A DNA stretch of 64,000 nucleotides, from NCBI RefSeq assembly GCF_051014685.1, contig NW_027479671.1, positions 1 through 64,000 of the forward strand. Reading direction: 5' to 3'. This document shows positions 22,772 to 36,799 of the stretch, piece after piece. A program made the translations under genes and the position numbers. Position 1 is the stretch's first letter. Each line of letters starts with the position of its first letter. Origin of the DNA: Ptiloglossa arizonensis (taxonomy: Eukaryota; Arthropoda; Insecta; Hymenoptera; Colletidae). The notes beneath the pieces were generated by a model. It was given only the letters and a program-made list of their open reading frames with translations, was not told the DNA's origin and searched no databases.

Positions 22772-25700
22772 AACACGAGAAATTTTGGTTGCATCTGGAA
22801 GAAGAAACTCCCCCGATTACAAAGGTATGTGTATTTTTGCCCTAGGCCATAGTAGTTATTGGTTTCGAGTATCATACTTGCGAAAATTTTGATGGTTTCT
22901 CAACCATTCCTTAACTTCAAACTCCGATACCTCGCGAACGGATTGGCGAACTCGAGAGGTTCCTGTTGCCTCTAAAAGTTGAAACTTGCCCGATTACAAT
23001 GGTGTGTGTACTTCTCCCCTAGGCCGTTCCAGTTATTGGTTTCGAGTATCACACCTGCCAAAATTTTGATGGTTTCTCAACCATTCCTTAACTTCAAACT
23101 CCCATTTCTCGCGAACGGATTGACGAACTCGAGAAATTCCTGTTGCATCTGAAAGTAGACTCGCCCGATTACAACGGTATGTGTACTTTTGCCCTAGGCC
23201 ATAATAGTTATTGGATTCGAGTATCAGACTTCCGAAAATTTTGATGGTTTCTCAGTCATACCTTAACTTCAAACTCCCATACCTCGCGAACGCATTGACG
23301 AACTCGAGAAATTCCTGTTGTATCTGAAAGTAGAAACCCGCCCGATTACAACGGTATGTGCATTTTTGCCCTAGGCCATAGTAGTTATTGGTTTCGAGTA
23401 TCAGACTTGCGAAAATTTTGATGGTTTCTCAAGCATTCCTTAATTTCAAACTCCCATTTCTCGCGAACGGATTGACGAACTCGAGAAATTCCTGTTGCAT
23501 CTGAAAGTAGAAACTCGCCCGATTACAATGGTATGTGTACTTTTCCCCTAGGCCATTCCAGTTATTGGTTTCGAGAATCAGACTTGCGAAAATTTTGATG
23601 ATTTCTCAACCATTCCTTAACTTCAAACTCCCATATCTCGCGAACGGATTGTCGAACTCGAGAAATTCCTGTTGCATCTGAAAGCAGAAACTCGTCCGAT
23701 TACAACGGTGTGTGTATTTTTGCCCTAGGCCATAGTAGTTATTGGTTTCTAGCATCAGAATTGCGAAAATTTTGATGGTTTCTCAACCATTCCTTAACTT
23801 CAAACTCCCATATCTCGCAAACGGATTGACGAACTCGAGAAATTCCTGCTGCATCTGAAAGTAGAAACTCGCCCGATTGCAAAGGTATGTGTATTTTTCC
23901 CCCAGGGCATAGTAGTTATTGGTTTCGAGTATCAGACTTGCGATAATTTTGATGGTTTCTCAACCATTCCTTAACTTCACACTTACATATCTCGCGAACG
24001 GTTTGACGAACTCGAGAATTTCCTATTGCATCTGAAAGCAGAAACTCGCCGGGTTACAACGGTATGTGCATTTTTGCCCTAGGCCATAGTAGTTATTGGT
24101 TTCGAGTATCAGACTTGCGAAAATTTTGATGGTTTCTCAACCATTCCTTAACTTCAAACTCCCATTTCTCGCGAACGGATTGACGAACTCGAGAAATTCC
24201 TGCTGCATCTGAAAGTAGAAACTCGCCCGATTACAATGGTATGTGTACTTTTCCCGTAGGCCATTCCAGTTATTGGTTTCGAGTATCAGACTTGCGAAAA
24301 TTTTGGTGGTTTCTCAACCACTCCTTAACTTCAAACTCCCATATCTCGCGAACGGATTGACGAACTCCAGAAATTCCTGTTGCATCTGAAAGTAGAAACT
24401 CGCCCGATTACAACGGTATGTGTATTTTTCCCCTAGGCCATAGTAGTTATTGATTTCAAGTATCAGACTTGCGAAAATTGTGATGGTTTCTCAACCATTC
24501 CTTAACTTCAGACTCCCATATCTCGCGAACGGATTGACGAACTCGAGAAATTCCTGTTGCATGTGAAAGTAGAAAGTCGCCCGATTACAACGGTATGTGT
24601 ATTTATCCCCTAGGCCTTTGAAGTTATTGGTTTCGAGTGTCAGACTTGCGAAAATTTTGATGGTTTCTCAACCATTCCTTATTTTCACACTTCCATATCT
24701 CGCGAACGGATTGACGAACTCGAGAATTTCCTATTGCATCTGAAAGCAGAAACTCGCCCGTTTACAACGGTGTGTGTACTTTTCCCCTAGGCCAGTCCAG
24801 TTGTTGGTTTCGAGTATCAGACCAGCGAAAATATTGATGGTTTCTCAAGCATGCCTTAACTTCAAACTTCCATATCTCGCGAACGGATTGACGAACTCGA
24901 GAAATTCCTGTTGCATCTGAAAGTAGAATCTCCCCCGATCAAATGGTATGTGTATTTTTCCCCTAGGCATTTGTAGTTATTGGTTTCGAGTATCAGACTT
25001 GCGAAAATTTTGATGGTTTCTCAACCATTCCTTAACTACCAACTCCCATATCTCGCGAACGGATTGACGAACTCGAGAAATTCCTGTTGCATCTGAAAGT
25101 AGAAACTCGCCCGATGACAAAGATATGTGTGTTTTCCCCCTAGGCGTTTGTAGTTGTTGGTTTCGAGTATCAGACTTGCGAAAATTTTGATGGTTTCTCA
25201 ACCATTCCTTAACTTCAAACTCCCATATCTCGCGAACGGATTGACGAACTCGAGAAATTCCTGTTGCATCTGAAAGTAGAAACTCGCCCGATTACAACGG
25301 TATGTGTATTTTTGCCCTAGGCCATAGTAGTTATTGGATGGGAGTATCAGACTTGCGAAAATTTTGATGGTTTCTCAACCATTCCTTAACTTCAAACTCC
25401 CATATCTCGCGAACGGATTGACGAACTCGAGAACTTCCTATTGCATCTGAATGCAGAAACTCGCCCGATTACAACGGTGTGTGTATTTTTCCCCCAGGCC
25501 ATTGTAGTTATTGGTTTCGAGTATCAGACTTGCGAAAATTTTGATGGTTTCTCAACCATTCCTTAACCTCAAACTCCCATTTCTCGCGAACGGATTGACG
25601 AACTCGAGAAATTCCTGTTGCATGTGAAAGTAGAAAGTCGCCCGATTACAACGGTATGTGTATTTTTCTCCTAGGCCTTTGTAGTTATTGGTTTCGAGTA

Positions 25701-28700
25701 TCAGACTTGCGAAAATTTTGATGGTTTCTCAACCATTCCTTATATTCACACTTCCATATCTCGCAAACGGATTGACGAACTCGAGAATTTCCTGTTGCAT
25801 CTGAAAGCAGAAACTCGCCCGATTACAACGGTGTGTGTACTTTTCCCCTAGACCAGTCCAGTTGTTGGTTTCGAGTATCAGACCAGCGAAAATATTGATG
25901 GTTTCTCAAGCATGCCTTAACTTCAAACTTCCATATCTCGCGAACGGATTGACGAACTCGAGAAATTCCTGTTGCATCTGAAAGTAGAATCTCCCCCGAT
26001 CAAATGCTATGTGTATTTTTCCCCTAGGCATTTGTAGTTATTGGTTTCGAGTATCAGACTTGCGAAAATTTTGATGGTTTCTCAACCATTCCTTAACTTC
26101 CAAATCCCATATCTCGCGAACGGATTGACGAACTCGAGAAATTCCTGTTGCATCTGAAAGTAGAAACTCGCCCGATGACAAAGATATGTGTGTTTTCCCC
26201 CTAGGCGTTCGTAGTTGTTGGTTTCGAGTATCAGACTTGCGAAAATTTGATGGTTTCTCAACCATTCCTTAACTTCAAACTCCCATATCTCGCGAACGGA
26301 TTGACGAACTCGAGAAATTCCTGTTGCATCTGAAAGTAGAAACTTGCCCGATTACAACGGTATGTGTATTTTTGCCCTAGGCCATTGTAGTTATTGGATT
26401 CGCGTATCGGACTTGCGAAAATTTTGATGATTTCTCAACCTTTCCTTAACTTCAAATTCCCATATCCCGCGAACGGATTGACGAACTCGAGAAATTCCTG
26501 TTGCATCTGAAAGCAGAAACTCGCCCGATTACAACGGTGTGTGTACTTTTCCGCTAGGCCATTCCAGTTGTTGGTTTCGAGTATCAGACCAGCGAAAATT
26601 TTGATGGTTTCTCAAGCATTCCTTAATTTCAAACTCCCATTTCTCGCGAACGGATTGACGAACTCGAGAAATTCCTGTTGCATCTGAAAGTAGACTCGCC
26701 CGATTACAACGGTATGTGTATTTATCCCCTAGGCCTTTGAAGTTATTGGTTTCGAGTGTCAGACTTGCGAAAATTTTGATGGTTTCTCAACCATTCCTTA
26801 TTTTCACACTTCCATATCTCGCGAACGGATTGACGAACTCGAGAATTTCCTATTGCATCTGAAAGCAGAAACTCGCCCGTTTACAACGGTGTGTGTACTT
26901 TTCCCCTAGGCCAGTCCAGTTGTTGGTTTCGAGTATCAGACCAGCGAAAATATTGATGGTTTCTCAAGCATGCCTTAACTTCAAACTTCCATATCTCGCG
27001 AACGGATTGACGAACTCGAGAAATTCCTGTTGCATCTGAAAGTAGAATCTCCCCCGATCAAATGGTATGTGTATTTTTCCCCTAGGCATTTGTAGTTATT
27101 GGTTTCGAGTATCAGACTTGCGAAAATTTTGATGGTTTCTCAACCATTCCTTAACTACCAACTCCCATATCTCGCGAACGGATTGACGAACTCGAGAAAT
27201 TCCTGTTGCATGTGAAAGTAGAAACTCGCCCGATGACAAAGATATGTGTGTTTTCCCCCTAGGCGTTTGTAGTTGTTGGTTTCGAGTATCAGACTTGCGA
27301 AAATTTTGATGGTTTCTCAACCATTCCTTAACTTCAAACTCCCATATCTCGCGAACGGATTGACGAACTCGAGAAATTCCTGTTGCATCTGAAAGTAGAA
27401 ACTCGCCCGATTACAACGGTATGTGTATTTTTGCCCTAGGCCATAGTAGTTATTGGATGGGAGTATCAGACTTGCGAAAATTTTGATGGTTTCTCAACCA
27501 TTCCTTAACTTCAAACTCCCATATCTCGCGAACGGATTGACGAACTCGAGAACTTCCTATTGCATCTGAATGCAGAAACTCGCCCGATTACAACGGTGTG
27601 TGTATTTTTCCCCCAGGCCATTGTAGTTATTGGTTTCGAGTATCAGACTTGCGAAAATTTTGATGGTTTCTCAACCATTCCTTAACCTCAAACTCCCATT
27701 TCTCGCGAACGGATTGACGAACTCGAGAAATTCCTGTTGCATGTGAAAGTAGAAAGTCGCCCGATTACAACGGTATGTGTATTTTTCTCCTAGGCCTTTG
27801 TAGTTATTGGTTTCGAGTATCAGACTTGCGAAAATTTTGATGGTTTCTCAACCATTCCTTATATTCACACTTCCATATCTCGCAAACGGATTGACGAACT
27901 CGAGAATTTCCTGTTGCATCTGAAAGCAGAAACTCGCCCGATTACAACGGTGTGTGTACTTTTCCCCTAGACCAGTCCAGTTGTTGGTTTCGAGTATCAG
28001 ACCAGCGAAAATATTGATGGTTTCTCAAGCATGCCTTAACTTCAAACTTCCATATCTCGCGAACGGATTGACGAACTCGAGAAATTCCTGTTGCATCTGA
28101 AAGTAGAATCTCCCCCGATCAAATGCTATGTGTATTTTTCCCCTAGGCATTTGTAGTTATTGGTTTCGAGTATCAGACTTGCGAAAATTTTGATGGTTTC
28201 TCAACCATTCCTTAACTTCCAAATCCCATATGTCGCGAACGGATTGACGAACTCGAGAAATTCCTGTTGCATCTGAAAGTAGAAACTCGCCCGATGACAA
28301 AGATATGTGTGTTTTCCCCCTAGGCGTTTGTAGTTGTTGGTTTCGAGTATCAGACTCGCGAAAATTTGATGGTTTCTCAACCATTCCTTAACTTCAAACT
28401 CCCATATCTCGCGAACGGATTGACGAACTCGAGAAATTCCTGTTGCATCTGAAAGTAGAAACTTGCCCGATTACAACGGTATGTGTATTTTTGCCCTAGG
28501 CCATTGTAGTTATTGGATTCGCGTATCGGACTTGCGAAAATTTTGATGATTTCTCAACCTTTCCTTAACTTCAAATTCCCATATCCCGCGAACGGATTGA
28601 CGAACTCGAGAAATTCCTGTTGCATGTGAAAGTAGAAAGTCGCCCGATTACAACGGTATGTGTATTTTTCTCCTAGGCCTTTGTAGTTATTGGTTTCGAG

Positions 28701-29132
28701 TATCAGACTTGCGAAAATTTTGATGGTTTCTCAACCATTCCTTATATTCACACTTCCATATCTCGCAAACGGATTGACGAACTCGAGAATTTCCTGTTGC
28801 ATCTGAAAGCAGAAACTCGCCCGATTACAACGGTGTGTGTACTTTTCCCCTAGACCAGTCCAGTTGTTGGTTTCGAGTATCAGACCAGCGAAAATATTGA
28901 TGGTTTCTCAAGCATGCCTTAACTTCAAACTTCCATATCTCGCGAACGGATTGACGAACTCGAGAAATTCCTGTTGCATCTGAAAGTAGAATCTCCCCCG
29001 ATCAAATGCTATGTGTATTTTTCCCCTAGGCATTTGTAGTTATTGGTTTCGAGTATCAGACTTGCGAAAATTTTGATGGTTTCTCAACCATTCCTTAACT
29101 TCCAAATCCCATATCTCGCGAACGGATTGACG
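22772..29132 (+). repeat. HOR unit U3 (6,361 bp, 36 monomers)
   Basis: The unit reads L, M, a short V remnant (about 26506-26600), an L-like piece (26605-26715) and a second M. Compared with U1, where the equivalent monomers at 14380 and 17386 lie 3,006 bp apart, here they lie 1,058 bp apart (26038 to 27096). The difference is 1,948 bp, or 11 monomers plus one base, so nearly all of V is missing. The M monomer at 26038 shares GGCGTTCGTAG with the one at 33282. Confidence 0.8.
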
Positions 29133-32100
29133 AACACGAGAAATTTTGGTTGCATCTGGAAGAAGAAACTCCCCCGATTACAAAGGTATGTGTATTTTTG
29201 CCCTAGGCCATAGTAGTTATTGGTTTCGAGTATCATACTTGCGAAAATTTTGATGGTTTCTCAACCATTCCTTAACTTCAAACTCCGATACCTCGCGAAC
29301 GGATTGGCGAACTCGAGAGGTTCCTGTTGCCTCTAAAAGTTGAAACTTGCCCGATTACAATGGTGTGTGTACTTCTCCCCTAGGCCGTTCCAGTTATTGG
29401 TTTCGAGTATCACACCTGCCAAAATTTTGATGGTTTCTCAACCATTCCTTAACTTCAAACTCCCATTTCTCGCGAACGGATTGACGAACTCGAGAAATTC
29501 CTGTTGCATCTGAAAGTAGACTCGCCCGATTACAACGGTATGTGTACTTTTGCCCTAGGCCATAATAGTTATTGGATTCGAGTATCAGACTTCCGAAAAT
29601 TTTGATGGTTTCTCAGTCATACCTTAACTTCAAACTCCCATACCTCGCGAACGCATTGACGAACTCGAGAAATTCCTGTTGTATCTGAAAGTAGAAACCC
29701 GCCCGATTACAACGGTATGTGCATTTTTGCCCTAGGCCATAGTAGTTATTGGTTTCGAGTATCAGACTTGCGAAAATTTTGATGGTTTCTCAAGCATTCC
29801 TTAATTTCAAACTCCCATTTCTCGCGAACGGATTGACGAACTCGAGAAATTCCTGTTGCATCTGAAAGTAGAAACTCGCCCGATTACAATGGTATGTGTA
29901 CTTTTCCCCTAGGCCATTCCAGTTATTGGTTTCGAGAATCAGACTTGCGAAAATTTTGATGATTTCTCAACCATTCCTTAACTTCAAACTCCCATATCTC
30001 GCGAACGGATTGTCGAACTCGAGAAATTCCTGTTGCATCTGAAAGCAGAAACTCGTCCGATTACAACGGTGTGTGTATTTTTGCCCTAGGCCATAGTAGT
30101 TATTGGTTTCTAGCATCAGAATTGCGAAAATTTTGATGGTTTCTCAACCATTCCTTAACTTCAAACTCCCATATCTCGCAAACGGATTGACGAACTCGAG
30201 AAATTCCTGCTGCATCTGAAAGTAGAAACTCGCCCGATTGCAAAGGTATGTGTATTTTTCCCCCAGGGCATAGTAGTTATTGGTTTCGAGTATCAGACTT
30301 GCGATAATTTTGATGGTTTCTCAACCATTCCTTAACTTCACACTTACATATCTCGCGAACGGTTTGACGAACTCGAGAATTTCCTATTGCATCTGAAAGC
30401 AGAAACTCGCCGGGTTACAACGGTATGTGCATTTTTGCCCTAGGCCATAGTAGTTATTGGTTTCGAGTATCAGACTTGCGAAAATTTTGATGGTTTCTCA
30501 ACCATTCCTTAACTTCAAACTCCCATTTCTCGCGAACGGATTGACGAACTCGAGAAATTCCTGCTGCATCTGAAAGTAGAAACTCGCCCGATTACAATGG
30601 TATGTGTACTTTTCCCGTAGGCCATTCCAGTTATTGGTTTCGAGTATCAGACTTGCGAAAATTTTGGTGGTTTCTCAACCACTCCTTAACTTCAAACTCC
30701 CATATCTCGCGAACGGATTGACGAACTCCAGAAATTCCTGTTGCATCTGAAAGTAGAAACTCGCCCGATTACAACGGTATGTGTATTTTTCCCCTAGGCC
30801 ATAGTAGTTATTGATTTCAAGTATCAGACTTGCGAAAATTGTGATGGTTTCTCAACCATTCCTTAACTTCAGACTCCCATATCTCGCGAACGGATTGACG
30901 AACTCGAGAAATTCCTGTTGCATGTGAAAGTAGAAAGTCGCCCGATTACAACGGTATGTGTATTTATCCCCTAGGCCTTTGAAGTTATTGGTTTCGAGTG
31001 TCAGACTTGCGAAAATTTTGATGGTTTCTCAACCATTCCTTATTTTCACACTTCCATATCTCGCGAACGGATTGACGAACTCGAGAATTTCCTATTGCAT
31101 CTGAAAGCAGAAACTCGCCCGTTTACAACGGTGTGTGTACTTTTCCCCTAGGCCAGTCCAGTTGTTGGTTTCGAGTATCAGACCAGCGAAAATATTGATG
31201 GTTTCTCAAGCATGCCTTAACTTCAAACTTCCATATCTCGCGAACGGATTGACGAACTCGAGAAATTCCTGTTGCATCTGAAAGTAGAATCTCCCCCGAT
31301 CAAATGGTATGTGTATTTTTCCCCTAGGCATTTGTAGTTATTGGTTTCGAGTATCAGACTTGCGAAAATTTTGATGGTTTCTCAACCATTCCTTAACTAC
31401 CAACTCCCATATCTCGCGAACGGATTGACGAACTCGAGAAATTCCTGTTGCATCTGAAAGTAGAAACTCGCCCGATGACAAAGATATGTGTGTTTTCCCC
31501 CTAGGCGTTTGTAGTTGTTGGTTTCGAGTATCAGACTTGCGAAAATTTTGATGGTTTCTCAACCATTCCTTAACTTCAAACTCCCATATCTCGCGAACGG
31601 ATTGACGAACTCGAGAAATTCCTGTTGCATCTGAAAGTAGAAACTCGCCCGATTACAACGGTATGTGTATTTTTGCCCTAGGCCATAGTAGTTATTGGAT
31701 GGGAGTATCAGACTTGCGAAAATTTTGATGGTTTCTCAACCATTCCTTAACTTCAAACTCCCATATCTCGCGAACGGATTGACGAACTCGAGAACTTCCT
31801 ATTGCATCTGAATGCAGAAACTCGCCCGATTACAACGGTGTGTGTATTTTTCCCCCAGGCCATTGTAGTTATTGGTTTCGAGTATCAGACTTGCGAAAAT
31901 TTTGATGGTTTCTCAACCATTCCTTAACCTCAAACTCCCATTTCTCGCGAACGGATTGACGAACTCGAGAAATTCCTGTTGCATGTGAAAGTAGAAAGTC
32001 GCCCGATTACAACGGTATGTGTATTTTTCTCCTAGGCCTTTGTAGTTATTGGTTTCGAGTATCAGACTTGCGAAAATTTTGATGGTTTCTCAACCATTCC

Positions 32101-35100
32101 TTATATTCACACTTCCATATCTCGCAAACGGATTGACGAACTCGAGAATTTCCTGTTGCATCTGAAAGCAGAAACTCGCCCGATTACAACGGTGTGTGTA
32201 CTTTTCCCCTAGACCAGTCCAGTTGTTGGTTTCGAGTATCAGACCAGCGAAAATATTGATGGTTTCTCAAGCATGCCTTAACTTCAAACTTCCATATCTC
32301 GCGAACGGATTGACGAACTCGAGAAATTCCTGTTGCATCTGAAAGTAGAATCTCCCCCGATCAAATGCTATGTGTATTTTTCCCCTAGGCATTTGTAGTT
32401 ATTGGTTTCGAGTATCAGACTTGCGAAAATTTTGATGGTTTCTCAACCATTCCTTAACTTCCAAATCCCATATCTCGCGAACGGATTGACGAACTCGAGA
32501 AATTCCTGTTGCATCTGAAAGTAGAAACTCGCCCGATGACAAAGATATGTGTGTTTTCCCCCTAGGCGTTTGTAGTTGTTGGTTTCGAGTATCAGACTTG
32601 CGAAAATTTGATGGTTTCTCAACCATTCCTTAACTTCAAACTCCCATATCTCGCGAACGGATTGACGAACTCGAGAAATTCCTGTTGCATCTGAAAGTAG
32701 AAACTTGCCCGATTACAACGGTATGTGTATTTTTGCCCTAGGCCATTGTAGTTATTGGATTCGCGTATCGGACTTGCGAAAATTTTGATGATTTCTCAAC
32801 CTTTCCTTAACTTCAAATTCCCATATCCCGCGAACGGATTGACGAACTCGAGAAATTCCTGTTGCATGTGAAAGTAGAAAGTCGCCCGATTACAACGGTA
32901 TGTGTATTTTTCTCCTAGGCCTTTGTAGTTATTGGTTTCGAGTATCAGACTTGCGAAAATTTTGATGGTTTCTCAACCATTCCTTATATTCACACTTCCA
33001 TATCTCGCAAACGGATTGACGAACTCGAGAATTTCCTGTTGCATCTGAAAGCAGAAACTCGCCCGATTACAACGGTGTGTGTACTTTTCCCCTAGACCAG
33101 TCCAGTTGTTGGTTTCGAGTATCAGACCAGCGAAAATATTGATGGTTTCTCAAGCATGCCTTAACTTCAAACTTCCATATCTCGCGAACGGATTGACGAA
33201 CTCGAGAAATTCCTGTTGCATCTGAAAGTAGAATCTCCCCCGATCAAATGCTATGTGTATTTTTCCCCTAGGCATTTGTAGTTATTGGTTTCGAGTATCA
33301 GACTTGCGAAAATTTTGATGGTTTCTCAACCATTCCTTAACTTCCAAATCCCATATCTCGCGAACGGATTGACGAACTCGAGAAATTCCTGTTGCATCTG
33401 AAAGTAGAAACTCGCCCGATGACAAAGATATGTGTGTTTTCCCCCTAGGCGTTCGTAGTTGTTGGTTTCGAGTATCAGACTTGCGAAAATTTGATGGTTT
33501 CTCAACCATTCCTTAACTTCAAACTCCCATATCTCGCGAACGGATTGACGAACTCGAGAAATTCCTGTTGCATCTGAAAGTAGAAACTTGCCCGATTACA
33601 ACGGTATGTGTATTTTTGCCCTAGGCCATTGTAGTTATTGGATTCGCGTATCGGACTTGCGAAAATTTTGATGATTTCTCAACCTTTCCTTAACTTCAAA
33701 TTCCCATATCCCGCGAACGGATTGACGAACTCGAGAAATTCCTGTTGCATCTGAAAGCAGAAACTCGCCCGATTACAACGGTGTGTGTACTTTTCCGCTA
33801 GGCCATTCCAGTTGTTGGTTTCGAGTATCAGACCAGCGAAAATTTTGATGGTTTCTCATGCATTCCTTAACTTCAAACTTCCATATCTCGCGAACGGATT
33901 GACGAACTCGAGAATTTCCTATTGCATCTGACAGCAGAAACTCGCCCGATTACAACGGTATGTGTATTTTTGCCCTAGGCCATAGTAGTTATTGGATGCG
34001 AGTATCAGACTTGCGAAAATTTTGATGATTTCTCAATCATTCCTTATTTTCACACTTCCATATCTCGCGAACGGATTGACGAACTCGAGAATTTCCTATT
34101 GCATCTGAAAGCAGAAACTCGCCCGATTACGACGGTGTGTGTACTTTTCCCCTAGGCCATTCCAGTTGTTGGTTTCGAGTATCAGACAAGCGAATATTTT
34201 GATGGTTTCTCAATCATTCCTTAACTTCAAACTGTATTATCTCGCGAACGGATTGACGAACTCGAGAAATTCCTGTTGCATCTGAAAGTAGAAACTCGCC
34301 CGATTACAAAGATATGAGTGTTTTCACCCTAGGCCTTTGTAGTTGTTGGTTTCGAGTATTAGACTTGCGAAAATTTTGATGATTCCTCAACCATTCCTTA
34401 ACTTCAAATTCCCATATCCCGCGAACGGATTGACGAACTCGAGAAATTCCTGTTGCATGTTAAAGTAGAAAGTCGCCCGATTACAGCGGTATGTGTATTT
34501 TTCCCCTAGGCCTTTGAAGTTATTGGTTTCGAGTATCAGACTTGCGAAAATTTTGATGGTTTCTCAACCATTCCTTATTTTCACACTTCCATAACTCGCG
34601 AACGGATTGACGAACTCTAGAAATTCCTGTTGAATCTGAAAGTAGAAACTCGCCCGATTACAACGGTATGTGTATTTTTCCCCTAGGCCTTTGAAGTTAT
34701 TGGTTTCGAGTATCAGACTTGCGAAAATTTTGATGGTTTCTCAACCATTCCTTATTTTCACACTTCCATAACTCGCGAACGGATTGACGAACTCGAAAAT
34801 TTCCTATTGCATCTGAAAGCAGAAACTCGCCCGATAACGACGGTGTGTGTACTTTTCCCCTAGGCCATTCCAGTTGTTGGTTTCGAGTATCAGACCAGCG
34901 AAAATTTTGATGGTTTCTCAAGCATTCCTTAACTTCAAAACTTCCATATCTCGCGAACGGATTGACGAACTCGAGAATTTCCTATTGCATCTGAATGCAG
35001 AAACTCGCCCGATTACAACGGTATGTGTATTTTTGCCCTAGGCCATAGTAGTTGTTGGTTTCGAGTATCAGACCAGCGAAAATTTTGATGGTTTCTCATG

Positions 35101-35508
35101 CATTCCTTAACTTCAAACTTCCATATCTCGCGAACGGATTGACGAACGCGAGAATTTCCTATTGCATCTGACAGCAGAAACTCGCCCGATTACAACGATA
35201 TGTGTATTTTGGCCCTAGGCCATAGTAGTTATTGCATGCGAGTATCAGACTTGCGAAAATTTTGATGATTTCTCAACCATTCCTTAACTTCAAACTGCCA
35301 TATCTCGCGAACGCATTAACGAACACCAGAAATTCCTGTTGCATGTGAAAGTAGAATCTCCCCCGATTACAATGGTATGTGTATTTTTCCCCTAGGCATT
35401 TGTAGTTATTGGTTTCGAGTATCAGACTTGCGAAAATTTTGATGGTTTCTCATGCTTTCCTTAACTTCACACTTCCATATCTCGCGAACGGGTTGACGAA
35501 TTCGAGAA
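29133..35508 (+). repeat. HOR unit U4 (L, M, V), last of the HOR domain
   Basis: This matches U1 from its start marker (10231 to 29133, offset 18,902) through L, M and the 883-bp duplication (14380 to 33282). It continues into V at 33742-35508. At about 34190 it lacks exactly one monomer relative to U1, after which the offset is 18,725. Beyond about 35508 the sequence leaves the HOR domain: U1 returns to L/M types, whereas here GATTGCATCTGGAAGCAG monomers begin. Confidence 0.85.
34180..34205 (+). other. Junction of a precise one-monomer deletion
   Basis: The sequence CAGACAAGCGAATATTTTG joins the left part of the U1 monomer near 15288 (CAGACAAGCGAAAATTTTG) to the right part of the next U1 monomer near 15464 (CAGACCAGCGAATATTTTG). 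The offset to U1 changes from 18,902 to 18,725 bp here, a loss of exactly 177 bp. Confidence 0.85.
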
Positions 35509-36799
35509 TTTCCGATTGCATCTGGAAGCAGAAACTCGTCCGATTACAACGGTATGTGTATTTTCCCCCTAGGCCTTTGTAGTTATTGGTTTCGAGTATC
35601 AGACTTGCGAAAATTTTGATGGTTTCTCAACCATTCCTTAACTTCCAACTCCCATATCTCGCGAACGGATTGACGAACTCGAGAATTTCCTATTGCATCT
35701 GAAAGCAGAAACCCGCCCGATTACAACGGTATGTGTATTTTTTCCCTAGGCCCTAGTAGTTATTGATTTCAAGTATCAGACTTGCGAAAATTGTGATGGT
35801 TTCTCAACCATTCCTTAAATTCAAACTCCCATATCTCGCGAACGGATTGACGAACTCGAGAAATTCCTGTTGCATGTGAAAGTAGAAAGTCGCCCGATTA
35901 CAATGGTACGTGTACTTTTCCCCTAGGCCATTCCAGTTATTGGTTTCGAGTATCAGACCAGCGAAAATTTTGATGGTTTCTCAACCATTCCTTAACATCA
36001 AACTCCCACATCCCGCGAACGGATTGACGAACTCGAGAATTTCCTATTGCATCTGAAAGCAGAAACTCGCCCGATTACAAAGATATGTGTGTTTTCCCCC
36101 TAGGCCTTTGTAGTTGTTGGTTTCGAGTATCAGACTTGCGAAAATTTTGATGGTTTCTCAACCATTCCTTAAATTCAAACTCCCATATCTCGCGAACGGA
36201 TTGACGAACTCGAGAAATTCCTGTTGCATGTGAAAGTAGAAAGTCGCCCGTTTACAACGGTATGTGCATTTTTCCCCTAGGCCATTGTAGTTATTGGTGT
36301 CGAGTATCAGACTTGCGAAAATTTTGATGGTTTCTCAACCATTCCTTAACTTCCAACTCCCATATCTCGCGAACGGATTGACGAACTCGAGAATTTCCTA
36401 TTGCATCCGAAAGCAGAAACTCGCCCGATTACAAAGATATGTGTGTTTTCCCCCTAGGCCTTTGTAGTTGTTGGTTTCGAGTATCAGACTTGCGAAAATT
36501 TTGATGGTTTCTCAACCATTCCATAACTTCAAACTCCCATATCTCGCGAACGGATTGACGAACTCGAGAAATTCCTGTTGCATCTGAAAGTAGAAACTCG
36601 CCCGATTACAACGGTATGTGTATTTTTGCCCTAGGCCATTGTAGTTATTGGATTCGCGTATCGGACTTGCGAAAATTTTGATGATTTCTCAACCATTCCT
36701 TAACTTCAAATTCCCATATCCCGCGAACGGATTGACGAACACGAGAAATTACTGTTGCATGTGAAAGTAGAAAGTCGCCCGATTACAATGGTCCGTGTA
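35509..36799 (+). repeat. Start of the second domain
   Basis: About seven monomers. They carry markers such as GAAACCCGCC with TTTTTTCCCTAGGCCC (near 35711-35752), TTGATTTCAAGTATC and GCATCCGAAAGCAG (near 36403). The same series recurs at an offset of 7,434 bp (43145) and 10,443 bp (46154 and 46846), both exact multiples of 177. No gene is visible. Confidence 0.75.
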
